Shown here piece by piece: positions 45,194 to 54,430 of a stretch of DNA of 64,000 bases. The DNA comes from Pseudomonas sp. SCB32 (GTDB taxonomy: Bacteria > Pseudomonadota > Gammaproteobacteria > Pseudomonadales > Pseudomonadaceae). The position numbers were made by a program, and so were the translations under genes. The notes beneath the pieces were generated by a model. The model did no database searches and was not told the DNA's origin. It saw only the letters and a list, made by a program, of their open reading frames with translations. Within the stretch, counting starts at the first letter, position 1, and every line of letters starts with the position of its first letter. The DNA lies in the NCBI RefSeq assembly GCF_009189165.1, contig NZ_CP045118.1, forward strand, positions 186,001 to 250,000, given 5' to 3'.

Positions 45194-45922
45194 ATGGATC
45201 GCCTCGGCTATACCGCGATGACCGCGGCCAGTCGCAGCATGTCTGCGCTGGACATCCGCGCCAACAACCTCGCCAACGTCAACACTCCGGGCTTTCGCGC
45301 GGACATGGAGCACGCCACGGCGGTGAACGTGAGCGGCGCCGGCTACGACAGCCGTCACCTCGCACGCATCGAGAGCAGCGGCGTGGACATGACCCCCGGC
45401 ACCCTGGTGGCCACCGGGCGTGACCTCGATTTCGCCATCCAGGGCCCCGGCCTGATCGCCGTGCAGAACGCCGGCGGCGAGGCCTACACCCGCCAGGGCA
45501 ATCTGACGATCGACGCCGACCGCCAACTGATGATCAACGGCCGCCCTGTGCTCGGCGAAGGCGGCCCGATCACCCTGCCCGAATACGACGCCATCGCCAT
45601 CGGCAGCGACGGCACGATCTCGGTGATGCCGAGCGGCGACTACCTGATGACCGATGTCGACCGCATCAAGCTGGTGGACGCGCCGGCCGCCTCGGTGGTG
45701 AAGAACGCCCAGGGCCTGCTGGTGAGCAAGAACGGGCAGAACCTGGCGACCAGCGAGGACGTGCGCCTGGTGTCCGGCCACCTGGAGCAGAGCAACGTCT
45801 CGGCCATCGACCAGCTGGTGGGCACCATGAGCCTGAACCGCCGGTTCGAGAGCCAGGTGAAGATGATGAAGGCCGCTTCGGATCTGGCCGAAGCGGGCGA
45901 CCGATTGATTCGTGGCGGCTGA
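45194..45922 (+). CDS. flgF: Flagellar proximal rod protein FlgF (LfgF)
   Basis: The 242-aa product has LDIRANNLANVNTPGFRADMEHA at the N-terminus, GRDLDFAIQGPGLIAVQ in the central fold, and LEQSNVSAIDQLVGTMSLNRRFESQVKMM at the C-terminus. It lies 9 bp after flgE. Confidence 0.93.
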   Translation: MDRLGYTAMTAASRSMSALDIRANNLANVNTPGFRADMEHATAVNVSGAGYDSRHLARIESSGVDMTPGTLVATGRDLDFAIQGPGLIAVQNAGGEAYTRQGNLTIDADRQLMINGRPVLGEGGPITLPEYDAIAIGSDGTISVMPSGDYLMTDVDRIKLVDAPAASVVKNAQGLLVSKNGQNLATSEDVRLVSGHLEQSNVSAIDQLVGTMSLNRRFESQVKMMKAASDLAEAGDRLIRGG

Positions 45923-45949
45923 GCCGCGGCGCGATAGCAGGAGCGAGAG

Positions 45950-46735
45950 ATGAGTTCGGCACTTTGGGTCAGCAAGACCGGCCTTGCGGCACAGGACACC
46001 GCGATGTCCACCGTGGCCAACAACCTGGCCAACGTGAATACCGTCGGCTTCAAGAGCGACCGCGCGGTCTTCGAGGACCTGTTCTACCAGGTCGAGCTGC
46101 AACCGGGCGCCCAGGCTGACCAGGTCAACACCGTACCCTCCGGCATCCAGCTGGGCAGCGGCGTGCGCGTGGTGGGCACGCAGAAGGTGTTCACCGAAGG
46201 CAGCATGCAGACCACCGGCCAGCCGATGGACCTGGCGATCATCGGCAGCGGCTTCTTCCAGGTCGAAGCGCCCAACGGCGACACCTACTACACCGAGAAC
46301 GGCCAGCTGCAGCTCAACAACGAGGGCATGGTGGTCAATGCCCAGGGCCTGCCGCTGAAGCCGAGCATCGAAGTACCGTCCGGTGCCAGCCGCTTCACCG
46401 TCGGCAGCGACGGCATCGTCACCGCCATCCTGCCGGGCGAGACCCTGCCCACCGAGCTGGGCCAGATCACCCTGGTCCACTTCACCAACCCGGCCGGCCT
46501 GGAGGCCTTGGGTGGCAACCTCTACAAGGAGACCGCCGCCAGCGGCGAGCCGCAGGAAGGCACGCCGGGCGAGGAGGGCCTGGGCACGATCAAGCAGGGC
46601 GTGCTCGAAGGCTCCAACGTGCAGGTGGTGGAGGCCATGGTGAACATGATCGCCATCCAGCGCGCCTACGAGGCCAACGCCAAGGTGCTCGACGCCGCGT
46701 CGGGCATGCAGCAGTTCCTCAACCAGACGGTCTGA
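45950..46735 (+). CDS. flgG: Flagellar distal rod protein FlgG (LfgG)
   Basis: The 261-aa product has MSSALWVSKTGLAAQDTAMSTVANNLANVNTVGFKSDRAVF and the FlgG signature GSGVRVVGTQKVFTEGSMQTTGQPMDLAI. The C-terminal LEGSNVQVVEAMVNMIAIQRAYEANAKVL is complete. GGAGCGAGAG precedes the ATG. Fewer than 3 bp separate it from flgH. Confidence 0.95.
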   Translation: MSSALWVSKTGLAAQDTAMSTVANNLANVNTVGFKSDRAVFEDLFYQVELQPGAQADQVNTVPSGIQLGSGVRVVGTQKVFTEGSMQTTGQPMDLAIIGSGFFQVEAPNGDTYYTENGQLQLNNEGMVVNAQGLPLKPSIEVPSGASRFTVGSDGIVTAILPGETLPTELGQITLVHFTNPAGLEALGGNLYKETAASGEPQEGTPGEEGLGTIKQGVLEGSNVQVVEAMVNMIAIQRAYEANAKVLDAASGMQQFLNQTV

Positions 46736-46737
46736 CC

Positions 46738-47400
46738 ATGACGCGCCTCGCCCTGCTGGCCGCACTGGCGCTGCTCGCCGGCTGCCAGAGCTTCAACGAG
46801 ATGCTGCCGGACGAGGACTCCTCGCTCTACCAGCCGCCGGAACTCGACTACAGCCTCCCGCCGACCACCAGCGGCGGGCTGTACCGTTCCGGCAACGGCG
46901 GTTCGCTGATCCGCGACAAGCGCGCCATCGGCGTGGGCGACATCGTCACCGTGGTGCTCAACGAAGCCACCCAGTCGAGCAAGAGCGCGGGCACCAGCTT
47001 CGGCAAGAAATCCGACATCAGCGTGCCGACGCCGACCATTCTGGACTCGCAGTACGACCAGCTGAACTCCTCGGCCACGGCCAACCGTAACTTCAACGGC
47101 GCGGCCAAGAGCTCGCAGCAGAACACCCTCACCGGCTCCATCGCGGTGACCGTGCACAAGGTTCTGCCCGGCGGCGTGCTGCTGGTGAAGGGCGAGAAGT
47201 CCCTGCGCCTGAACCAGGGCGACGAGTTCATCCGCTTGACCGGCCTGGTGCGCCTCGACGACATCAACCGCTCCAACCAGGTGTCCTCGCAGAACGTCGC
47301 CAATGCCAAGATCTCCTACGCCGGGCGCGGCGTGCTCAACGACAGCAACTCGGCCGGCTGGCTGACGCGCTTCTTCACCCACCCGCTGTTCCCGATGTAA
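46738..47400 (+). CDS. flgH: Flagellar L-ring lipoprotein FlgH (LfgH)
   Basis: The 220-aa outer-membrane ring protein has a lipoprotein signal MTRLALLAALALLAGC with Cys16 as lipidation site. The core has NGGSLIRDKRAIGVGDIVTVVLNE, LTGSIAVTVHKVLPGGVLLVKGEK and IRLTGLVRLDDINRSNQVSSQNVANAKISY. Length is normal. Confidence 0.95.
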   Translation: MTRLALLAALALLAGCQSFNEMLPDEDSSLYQPPELDYSLPPTTSGGLYRSGNGGSLIRDKRAIGVGDIVTVVLNEATQSSKSAGTSFGKKSDISVPTPTILDSQYDQLNSSATANRNFNGAAKSSQQNTLTGSIAVTVHKVLPGGVLLVKGEKSLRLNQGDEFIRLTGLVRLDDINRSNQVSSQNVANAKISYAGRGVLNDSNSAGWLTRFFTHPLFPM

Positions 47401-47415
47401 GCAGGCGAGCATTCC

Positions 47416-48519
47416 ATGCGTAGAACCCTTTCCCGCCTGCTGGCGATGCTGTGTCTGTTCTGGCAGGCGCAGACGCAGGCCATCCCGCTGCTGGACCTCG
47501 TGGACATCGAGGGCGTGCGCGAGAATCAGCTGATCGGCTACGGCCTGGTGGTCGGACTGGACGGCACCGGCGACAAGAACCAGGTGAAGTTCACCACCCA
47601 GTCGGTGGCCAACATGCTCAAGCAGTTCGGCGTGAACCTGCCGCCGAACGTCGACCCCAAGCTGAAGAACGTCGCCGCCGTGAGCGTCACCGCCAGCGTG
47701 CCGCCGTCCTACAGCGCCGGGCAGACGGTGGATGTCACCGTGTCCTCGCTGGGCGACGCCAAGAGCCTGCGCGGCGGCCTGCTGCTGATGACGCCGTTGC
47801 AGGGCGTGGACGGCGAAGTCTATGCCCTGGCCCAGGGCAACCTGGTCGTGGGCGGCCTGCATGCCCAGGGCCAGAGCGGCTCCAGCGTCTCGATCAATAG
47901 CGCCAACAGCGGCCTGATCCCCAATGGCGCGACCGTCGAACGGATGATCCCCAGCGACTTCACCCAGCGCCCGGACATCATGCTCAACGTGCGCAAACCC
48001 AGCTTCCAGACCGCGACCAAGGTCATGGAAGCAGTCAATGCGCGTTTCGGCTCTGGTACTGCCACCGCGCTGGACGGCACCAAGGTCTCGGTGCGCGCGC
48101 CAGTCAGCAGCGCCCAGCGCACCAGCTTCATGGCCATGCTCGAAGGCATGGAGGTGCAGGAAGGCCGTACCCGGCCCAAGGTGGTGTTCAACAGCCGCAC
48201 CGGCACCGTGGTGGTCGGCCAGGGCGTGCGCGTGAAGGCCGCCGCCGTGTCCCACGGCACCCTCACCGTGACCATCAGCGAAAACCCGCAGGTCAGCCAG
48301 CCGGGGCCGTTCTCCAACGGCACCACGGCGGTCACGCCGCAGTCGAACGTCTCGGTCAGCCAGGACAAGAAACCGATGTTCAAGTGGCCCGAAGGCACCA
48401 GTCTGGAAACCATCATCCACACGGTGAACAGCCTGGGCGCGACCCCCGACGACGTGATGAGCATCCTCCAGGCGCTGGAGCAGGCCGGTGCGTTGAACGC
48501 AGAATTGGTAGTGATCTGA
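47416..48519 (+). CDS. flgI: Flagellar P-ring protein FlgI (LfgI)
   Basis: The 367-aa product has a Sec signal peptide (residues 1-22, ending AQTQA) and the conserved [22 protein letters not shown] start of the mature ring protein. TATRLV-type repeats and the end [29 protein letters not shown] are typical. It needs FlgA as chaperone. Its stop overlaps the flgJ start. Confidence 0.95.
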   Translation: MRRTLSRLLAMLCLFWQAQTQAIPLLDLVDIEGVRENQLIGYGLVVGLDGTGDKNQVKFTTQSVANMLKQFGVNLPPNVDPKLKNVAAVSVTASVPPSYSAGQTVDVTVSSLGDAKSLRGGLLLMTPLQGVDGEVYALAQGNLVVGGLHAQGQSGSSVSINSANSGLIPNGATVERMIPSDFTQRPDIMLNVRKPSFQTATKVMEAVNARFGSGTATALDGTKVSVRAPVSSAQRTSFMAMLEGMEVQEGRTRPKVVFNSRTGTVVVGQGVRVKAAAVSHGTLTVTISENPQVSQPGPFSNGTTAVTPQSNVSVSQDKKPMFKWPEGTSLETIIHTVNSLGATPDDVMSILQALEQAGALNAELVVI

Positions 48520-49559
48520 TGAGCATCACCTCGCTCAACCGCCCCATCGTGCCCACCGGCCAGCCAGGCGAGTCGCCCGAAGCGATCCGTCGCGAGCAAT
48601 TGCAGGCGGCCTCCGAGCAGTTCGAGGCGATGTTCCTGCAGCAGATCCTCAAGCAGATGCGCAAGGCCGGCGACGTGCTCTCCGCCGGCAGCCCGATGCG
48701 CAGCCGCGACCTCGACACCCTGCGTGACTTCTACGACGAAGCGCTGGCCGAGCACCTGGCCACGCGCAAGCAGACCGGCATCGCCGACCTGCTGGTGCGC
48801 CAGCTCTCCGGCGAGCCGGGCAATGCCGCCGAGGCGGTGGCGCTAACCGACGACGGCGAAGCGCTGCGCCGGCCTTCGGTGTCCAGCCGCAACCCGCTGG
48901 TGGATAGCTGGCAGCGCGGCGTCGACCGTCTTGCCCATGCCTGGCAGCAGGGCACGGCGGGCTTCCGCACCCTGGTGGACAGCGTGATCGGCCAGGAGTC
49001 CGGCGGTAACGCTTCCGCCGTCTCGCCCAAGGGCGCGCGCGGTCTGATGCAGCTGATGCCCGACACCGCCCGTGAAGTCGCCGGCGAGCTCGGCCTGCCC
49101 TATGACGAACAGCGCCTGACCAGCGACCCGGCCTACAACAAGGCCCTGGGCAGCGCCTACCTGGGCAAGATGCTCGACCGCTACGACGGCCAGCACGTGC
49201 TCGCCCTGGCCGCCTACAACGCCGGCCCCGGCAAGGTGGACGAGTGGCTCAAGAGCAATGGCGACCCGCGCAGCGGGCAGATCGGCATGGCCGACTGGGT
49301 GCGCAGCATTCCCTTCGAGGAAACCCGCGACTACACCCTCGGCGTACTGCGCCGCGTACGCGAGGCCCAGGCGCCGGCGCGCATCCCCGGCAGCGGGCTG
49401 TCGCCGGAGACGGGCCTGAAGTACGCGCCGCAGGAGGGATTTAAGCGCGGCGCCGATTCCGTCGCCTATCAGGGACAACAGTCCGAATTTGCCGGCCGAC
49501 CGGCCTCGGCGGCGTTCGCCCAGCCGATCCGCATCGAGTCGAAGGAGAGTGCGTCTTGA
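48519..49559 (+). CDS. flgJ: Rod-cap protein FlgJ fused to an SLT-type lytic transglycosylase domain
   Basis: The product is 346 aa. Residues 20-100 are the rod-binding domain (REQLQAASEQFEAMFLQQILKQMRK, SRDLDTLRDFYDEALAEHLATR). Residues 145-300 form an SLT/GH23-like lytic transglycosylase: VIGQESGGNASAVSPKGARGLMQLMPDTA with catalytic E160, then LGSAYLGKMLDRYDGQHVLALAAYNAGPGKV. The usual gammaproteobacterial FlgJ carries a GH73 N-acetylglucosaminidase instead, so the hydrolase differs. It opens the peptidoglycan for the rod. It overlaps flgI by one base and flgK by four. Confidence 0.9.
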   Translation: MSITSLNRPIVPTGQPGESPEAIRREQLQAASEQFEAMFLQQILKQMRKAGDVLSAGSPMRSRDLDTLRDFYDEALAEHLATRKQTGIADLLVRQLSGEPGNAAEAVALTDDGEALRRPSVSSRNPLVDSWQRGVDRLAHAWQQGTAGFRTLVDSVIGQESGGNASAVSPKGARGLMQLMPDTAREVAGELGLPYDEQRLTSDPAYNKALGSAYLGKMLDRYDGQHVLALAAYNAGPGKVDEWLKSNGDPRSGQIGMADWVRSIPFEETRDYTLGVLRRVREAQAPARIPGSGLSPETGLKYAPQEGFKRGADSVAYQGQQSEFAGRPASAAFAQPIRIESKESAS

Positions 49560-50923
49560 GTATGTTGAGCCAGATCGGCTACAGCGGTCTGCGTGCGGCG
49601 CAGATCGCCCTGTCCACCTCCGGCCAGAACGTCGCCAATGCCAATACCCCCGGCTTCAGCCGGCTGAACCCGGTGCTCGCCTCGCTGGCCGGCGAGGGCG
49701 GCCTGAACGTCGGCGGTGGCGTGGTGGTGACCAGCATCCGCCGCATGGCCAACGACTTCCAGAACCAGCAGCTGTGGCGCGCCACCACCGAGCAGAGCTA
49801 CTACGACAGCGGCCAGCAGTACCTCTCGGCACTGGAGGGGCTGATGGGCGGCGAGGGTTCGAGCATCAGCGTCGGCCTGGACAACTTCTTCGCCGCGCTC
49901 AGCGAGGCCACCGCCACGCCCGGCTCGGTCGCGCTGCGCCAGCAGATCATCAACGAGACCAAGAACCTCGCCCAGCGCTTCAACGGCCTGTCCGGCAACA
50001 TCGACAGCCAGTTGCGCGCCCTGCAGGAACAGCGTGCGTCCATGGTCGGCGAAATGAATGGCCTGACCACCAACCTCGCCGCATTGAACAAGCAGATCGT
50101 CGAAGTCGGCTCTGCCGGCGGCGACACCACCGCGCTGCGCGACCACCGCGAAAGCCTGGTGCAGGATCTCTCGAAGTACGCCGCGATCCGCGTCAACGAA
50201 GTGCCCGATGGCTCGCTCACCGTCTCCCTGGCCAACGGCCAGCCGCTGGTGGCCGGTATCTCCGCCGGCCAGCTGGCGATCAACCGTACCGCCAGCGGCG
50301 AACAGGAAATCGCCCTGACCTTCGTCGGCACCCGTTTCCCGTTGACCCAGGACGGCATGGGTGGCGCCCTCGGCGCGCTGTACGACACCGAGTACGACTC
50401 CCTGCGGCCGAACCAGGACGCCCTGCACGAGATGGCGGGCCAGTTCGCCCAGATGGTCAACGACACCCTGGCCAAGGGCTTCGACCTCAAGGGCAATCCC
50501 GGCCAGGCGCTGTTGACCTACAACGCCGGCAGCACCACGGCGATGCTCACGGTGAACGGACTGAAGCCCGAGGAGCTGGCGCTGTCGGACACCGCGGGTG
50601 AAACCGGCAACAACGTGAACCTGCTGGCGCTGCTCGACCTCAAGGGGCAGACCATCACCGTCGGCGGCAGCCAGGTGACCCTCAACGACGCCTTCGCCGG
50701 CCTGCTCGGCAAGGTCGCCAGCGCCAGCCGGCAGAACCAGGCGGACCAGAAGACCGCCACCACCGTCGCCGCCCAGGCCCAGTCCCAGCGCGACAGCGTC
50801 AGCGCCGTGAGCCTGGACGAGGAAGCGGTGAACCTGATCACCTACCAGCAGGCCTACCAGGCCAACATGAAAGTCATCAGCACCGCCAAGGAGCTGTTCG
50901 ACTCGATGCTTGCGGCCTTCTGA
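49556..50923 (+). CDS. flgK: Hook-filament junction protein FlgK, HAP1 (LfgK)
   Basis: The 455-aa product has N-terminal QIGYSGLRAAQIALSTSGQNVANANTPGFSRL and the C-terminal VSLDEEAVNLITYQQAYQANMKVISTAKELFDSML. AAGGAGAG at 49542-49549 is best spaced for the TTG at 49556; an ATG two codons later is an alternative. It is somewhat shorter than polar FlgK, as usual for lateral sets. Confidence 0.93.
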   Translation: MSMLSQIGYSGLRAAQIALSTSGQNVANANTPGFSRLNPVLASLAGEGGLNVGGGVVVTSIRRMANDFQNQQLWRATTEQSYYDSGQQYLSALEGLMGGEGSSISVGLDNFFAALSEATATPGSVALRQQIINETKNLAQRFNGLSGNIDSQLRALQEQRASMVGEMNGLTTNLAALNKQIVEVGSAGGDTTALRDHRESLVQDLSKYAAIRVNEVPDGSLTVSLANGQPLVAGISAGQLAINRTASGEQEIALTFVGTRFPLTQDGMGGALGALYDTEYDSLRPNQDALHEMAGQFAQMVNDTLAKGFDLKGNPGQALLTYNAGSTTAMLTVNGLKPEELALSDTAGETGNNVNLLALLDLKGQTITVGGSQVTLNDAFAGLLGKVASASRQNQADQKTATTVAAQAQSQRDSVSAVSLDEEAVNLITYQQAYQANMKVISTAKELFDSMLAAF

Positions 50924-50946
50924 CGGCCTGCGCGAGGGAAAGCAGA

Positions 50947-51861
50947 ATGCGGATTACCAACGCACAGATCACCGCAATGATGAGCGGTTCGATGAACAAC
51001 AGTTCGGCGGCCCTGGGCAAGCTGATGCAGCAGATGTCCACCGGCAAGCGCATCCTCCAGCCTTCCGACGATCCCATCGCCAGCGTGCGCATGCTGCGCA
51101 TCCAGCGCGAAGAGGCGAGCCTGGCGCAGTACCGCACCAACATCAGCAGCGTCTCGAGCAATCTATCGACCCAGGAGACCAACCTGCAGGCCACCTCCGA
51201 CGCCATGCTCAACGTGCGCGACCTGTTGCTGTGGGCGGCCAACGGCTCGAATGCGTCCAAGGACCTCAACGCCATGGCCGGCGAGCTGGAGAACATCGAG
51301 AAGACCATCGTCAGCTTCGTCAACGTGCGCGACGAGGAGGGCCGCTACCTGTTCTCCGGCACCTTGAGCGACACCGCCGCGGTGACCTACGAGCCGCTCA
51401 CCGATAGCTACGTCGCCACCGGCAACGACAAGTCGCGCCAGGTCGCCGTAGCCAACGGCGTGCAGGTGGAGGAGAACGTCACCGCGCTGGGCGTGTTCGG
51501 CGGCGGTATGGATTTCCTCAACCAGCTGCACGCTGCCGTGAAGCTGCTCAAGGACCCTGCGCTGGACACCACAGACCCGGCGGTGCAAGCGCAGATCACC
51601 GCGGCCGTCGACAGCCTCGACCGCGGCCACGACGGCGTGTTGGGCGCCATCACCGAACTGGGCGGCCGGCAGAACACCCTGACCATGCTCAATTCGAGCA
51701 ACGAGGAAGTCTCGCTGGTGAACCAGAAGATCAATGGCGAGCTGTCGCAGCTGGATTACGCCGGCGCCAGCATCGACCTGAACAGCTACCAGCTCGCGCT
51801 CCAGGCCACGCAGAAGACCTACCTGAAGCTCAACGACCTGTCGCTGTTCAGCCGCCTGTAG
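50947..51861 (+). CDS. flgL: Hook-filament junction protein FlgL, HAP3 (LfgL)
   Basis: The 304-aa product has MRITNAQITAMMSGSMNNSSAALGKLMQQMSTGKRILQPSDDPIAS, the FlgL N-terminal signature. Its flagellin-like C-terminus reads LGGRQNTLTMLNSSNEEV and SYQLALQATQKTYLKLNDLSLFSRL. It ends the rod-hook operon and is followed by a large imperfect hairpin. Confidence 0.93.
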   Translation: MRITNAQITAMMSGSMNNSSAALGKLMQQMSTGKRILQPSDDPIASVRMLRIQREEASLAQYRTNISSVSSNLSTQETNLQATSDAMLNVRDLLLWAANGSNASKDLNAMAGELENIEKTIVSFVNVRDEEGRYLFSGTLSDTAAVTYEPLTDSYVATGNDKSRQVAVANGVQVEENVTALGVFGGGMDFLNQLHAAVKLLKDPALDTTDPAVQAQITAAVDSLDRGHDGVLGAITELGGRQNTLTMLNSSNEEVSLVNQKINGELSQLDYAGASIDLNSYQLALQATQKTYLKLNDLSLFSRL

Positions 51862-51867
51862 TTTTAC

Positions 51868-51938
51868 GTAGGAAGACCGGGCCGCGCCGCATGGAGGTCT
51901 GGACGCTGAAAGGCGGCGCATGATCCGGATCTTCCTAC
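51868..51938. terminator. Large imperfect hairpin after flgL
   Basis: Outer arms GTAGGAAGA (51868-51876) and TCTTCCTAC (51930-51938), with inner arms GCGCCGC (51884-51890) and GCGGCGC (51913-51919), fold into a ~71-nt structure. A weak CTTTTA follows. It may end or attenuate transcription between flgL and lafW. Confidence 0.5.
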
Positions 51939-52000
51939 CTTTTACCCAGCGCCCCCGGCCTCGTTGCCGGGTGAGCGCACCATCCGGTGCAGAGGTCACC

Positions 52001-53047
52001 ATGAAGGTCATCAAGCAACTGCCGGCTGCGGCCGTCTTCGATCCGCGCGAACGCCGCGACGTCATCCCCTCCGCTCCCGGCGAGCGGCAGAATGGCCTGC
52101 GCCAGCGCGAGGACAAGGCCGCGAACGCCGCGCAGACGGCACGTGGCGCGCAGAAGAGCGGCAGCTTCAACCTGCAGCTCAACCAGCAGTTGTCGTCGAT
52201 GCAGTCCGCGGACAGCTACCTGGGCGACCTGCAGGACCGACTCGGCAGCCTCAAGCTCAGCCTCGGCCGCGAGCTCAGCACCCCGCAGTCCCAGGACCGC
52301 GAGGGTGTGCGCCAGGGCATTCGGCAGGTCAACGAACTGCTGGACCAGCGCGCCCAGCGCTCGGACGGCAGCCTCGACGCCAACTTCCGGCTGCGCCTGA
52401 ATGAGCCGGTACGCAGTCGCTTCAGCCTTGAGGGCCTGGAGTCGGTGGAGGACATCCAGCGCTCGGGCAAGGAAACCCTGCTGTTCAGCGCCGGACGTCA
52501 GCTCGCGGAGCCGGCAGCGGTGGTGCTGGACGACGGCATGAGCACCGAGCAGGTACTCCGGCGCTTCAATGCCACCCTCGGCCAGGCCGGTATTCGCGCC
52601 GAACTGGACAGCGACGGCGCGCTGAAATTCTCCGCCCCCGAGGCCGACTGGCAGCAGCTCAAGGGGCAGTTGGCGGTGCAGGGCGAGGGCAAACTGTTCG
52701 CCAAGGGCAAGAACACCCGGCTGAAAAGCCAGGAGGACGGCCTGCTGGTGTTCCCCACCGAGATCAAGACCGATGCCTTCCGCGAACAGCGCCAGTTGCT
52801 CGACTCGGTGGTTTCCGCGCTGGACCGCATTGGCGGCCTGCGCGACCAGCTGCGCCATCGCCAGGACGACATCCGCGACTTCCTCGACCGCCACGCCAGC
52901 GATGACGAGCGTGAGTGGGCCCACACCTTCGCCGCCTCCATGCTCGACCGCATGGGGCGCAGCGCCACCCATTACAGCGCGGCGGCGCAGACCGTGGTGG
53001 CCCAGGCCAACCTGAGTCGGTTTGCGGTGGTGAGTTTGCTGGCCTGA
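52001..53047 (+). CDS. Flagellin-like hook-associated protein (LafW-like)
   Basis: The 348-aa product has flagellin-like ends. Residues 55-95 have the D0/D1 heptad pattern (NLQLNQQLSSMQSADSYLGDLQDRLGSLK). The C-terminus has LLDSVVSALDRIGGLRDQLRHRQDDI and ends VVAQANLSRFAVVSLLA, closely like flagellin/FlgL ends. The central MSTEQVLRRFNATLGQAGIRAEL resembles a flagellin IN-type repeat. The position beside flgL fits LafW, a hook-associated protein of Flag-2 systems; its exact role is unknown. ATG 52001 (AGAGGT upstream) is preferred over 51920. Confidence 0.7.
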   Translation: MKVIKQLPAAAVFDPRERRDVIPSAPGERQNGLRQREDKAANAAQTARGAQKSGSFNLQLNQQLSSMQSADSYLGDLQDRLGSLKLSLGRELSTPQSQDREGVRQGIRQVNELLDQRAQRSDGSLDANFRLRLNEPVRSRFSLEGLESVEDIQRSGKETLLFSAGRQLAEPAAVVLDDGMSTEQVLRRFNATLGQAGIRAELDSDGALKFSAPEADWQQLKGQLAVQGEGKLFAKGKNTRLKSQEDGLLVFPTEIKTDAFREQRQLLDSVVSALDRIGGLRDQLRHRQDDIRDFLDRHASDDEREWAHTFAASMLDRMGRSATHYSAAAQTVVAQANLSRFAVVSLLA

Positions 53048-53606
53048 TTGTCCACTGCATGCGCCAGGGCAGGGCTCGCTCTGCGTAGGAGCGGACCTTG
53101 TCCGCGAAATCCATCGCGGTGGAATCTGTGCAGACAGGAGCGCGCAGATGCTCGCCGCCAGCCTGTAGGACCGAGGGGGACGCCTGGTTCTTGCTCGCGA
53201 ACAAATTTCCCGGCTGCATCGGCGTTGGGCGGTTCGCGAGCAAGCTCGCTCCTACGAAGAGCAGTCCGGCGCAAACGCTATCCGCCGTGATGGGTATCGC
53301 TGCGCTCCACGCCATCCTACGAAGTGCAATCCAGCATGAAGCAGCCAAAGTCCCAGGGGCGCGCAGAGTCCCGTCAGGACCCGGATGTCGGGACGAGCCC
53401 TTTTGGTTACTTTTTTGAGGGCGGCTATCCGACGTTTGAGAAACGTGACTCGCCCGAGGGGGCGAAACAAAAAGCCCCAGCACGTGCCGAAGCGGCGCAG
53501 AAACACCCAAAGCCAGAGCGGTGGATAACGCTTGAGGCGTTATGCGCCCTACAAGAGCATCCCACTCCTACAGGCGCGGTCTACGGAACAGCCCATGCCC
53601 CGCGGC
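53048..53606. repeat. 559-bp repeat-filled gap between lafW and flgN
   Basis: Contents in order: a REP unit with GCGGACCTTGTCCGC (53091-53105); a REP pair with inner arms TTGCTCGCGAAC (53191-53202) / GTTCGCGAGCAA (53232-53243), ending CGCTCCTAC at 53255; a ~150-bp Pseudomonas-type intergenic stretch (about 53390-53515, CCCTTTTGGTTACTTTTTTG ... GACTCGCCCGAGGGGGCG); and an ATAACGC/GCGTTAT palindrome at 53525-53543. No gene is supported. Confidence 0.7.
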
Positions 53607-54050
53607 TCAGTACCCCGAGTACGCCGAATACACCGCCTGCTCGCCTGGGTTGCCCAGGAGCTGGCTGAGGATGTCGTGGTGCATCGCCAGCAGTTTGCCG
53701 TTGCGCTCGTTGAGGCGCTTGCACTGGGCGGTGAGCTGGCCGAGTTGCAGCCACTCCTGCTGCAGGTCCGCACGGCGCGCCGGCGTGTAGTTGGAGAGCA
53801 GCGTGCGCATGCCCTCGGCATCCAGCGGCAGGCTGAAGGCGCGCAGGGCCTTGCTGCGCCGCTGGGCGCGGGTGGCGATGGCGTCGAGCAGGGTCTGGAT
53901 TTCCGGGTTCAGCGCTTCGATCTGCGCGCTGTCCCGTGCCTGCAGGTGGCGGTAGAGCTCCTGCAGGCGGTCGCGCAGCGCCAGGCAATCGCGGCCATCC
54001 TGCTGGATGTCCTGCTCGATTACCTGCAGCAACCGCGCGCGCTGGGTCAT
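53607..54050 (-). CDS. flgN: Flagellar chaperone FlgN (LfgN)
   Basis: The 147-aa all-helical protein matches the FlgN pattern: a long N-terminal helix (LLQVIEQDIQQDGRDCLALRDRLQELYRHLQ), then LGQLTAQCKRLNERNGKLLAMHHDIL. It escorts FlgK and FlgL to the export gate. Its ATG overlaps the flgM stop by 4 bp, forming a flgM-flgN unit. Confidence 0.88.
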   Translation of the reverse strand: MTQRARLLQVIEQDIQQDGRDCLALRDRLQELYRHLQARDSAQIEALNPEIQTLLDAIATRAQRRSKALRAFSLPLDAEGMRTLLSNYTPARRADLQQEWLQLGQLTAQCKRLNERNGKLLAMHHDILSQLLGNPGEQAVYSAYSGY

Positions 54051-54331
54051 GCGTCGCTGCCGCGATGGTAGGAGAGGATACTGGTGGCGAGCACGCGGGT
54101 GTCGTTCTGCAGCTCGCCGTTCATCAGTGCGCGGCGGATTTCCGCGACGCGGTCCTGGTCCACGTCGGGCATGGCGCGCAGGGTTTCCTGCATCTCGTCC
54201 AGGCGCAGCGAATCATGTGCCGGCGCGTTGGCGCTGGTCTCGGCCACCGGGGCGGTGCGCTCGCTGCGCGCGGCCTTGGCGGACTCGCTGGTGGCCAGCG
54301 CGGAGCTGGCCAGTTGCCGGGTGATTTCCAT
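54047..54331 (-). CDS. flgM: Anti-sigma-28 factor FlgM (LfgM)
   Basis: The 94-aa product has a disordered Ala/Ser-rich N-terminus (EITRQLASSALATSESAKAAR) and the conserved C-terminal sigma-binding helices (RLDEMQETLRAMPDVDQDRVAEIRRALMNGEL). It holds FliA inactive until secreted after hook completion. The ATG at 54331 gives the family length; upstream frame extends into repeats. Confidence 0.92.
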   Translation of the reverse strand: MEITRQLASSALATSESAKAARSERTAPVAETSANAPAHDSLRLDEMQETLRAMPDVDQDRVAEIRRALMNGELQNDTRVLATSILSYHRGSDA

Positions 54332-54430
54332 GGTGGTATCCGAATTTGTTCTGGGCTTTCCCCCAGAGGGCGACCGCCGCGAAGGAAAACTTAAATGCCG
54401 TGTTTCACGTGCGCAGGTTCCGCTCGAGTC

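Noticed and set aside
43166..46765. A 1199-codon open frame on the minus strand across flgC-flgG
   Set aside because: It is the shadow of GC-rich flagellar genes on the other strand, which have clear family motifs. The antisense product is low-complexity His/Gly/Val/Ala and has no recognisable domain.
53048..53606. CRISPR-like repeats
   Set aside because: Repeats are palindromic REP-type units of unequal spacing, without regular direct repeats or cas genes.
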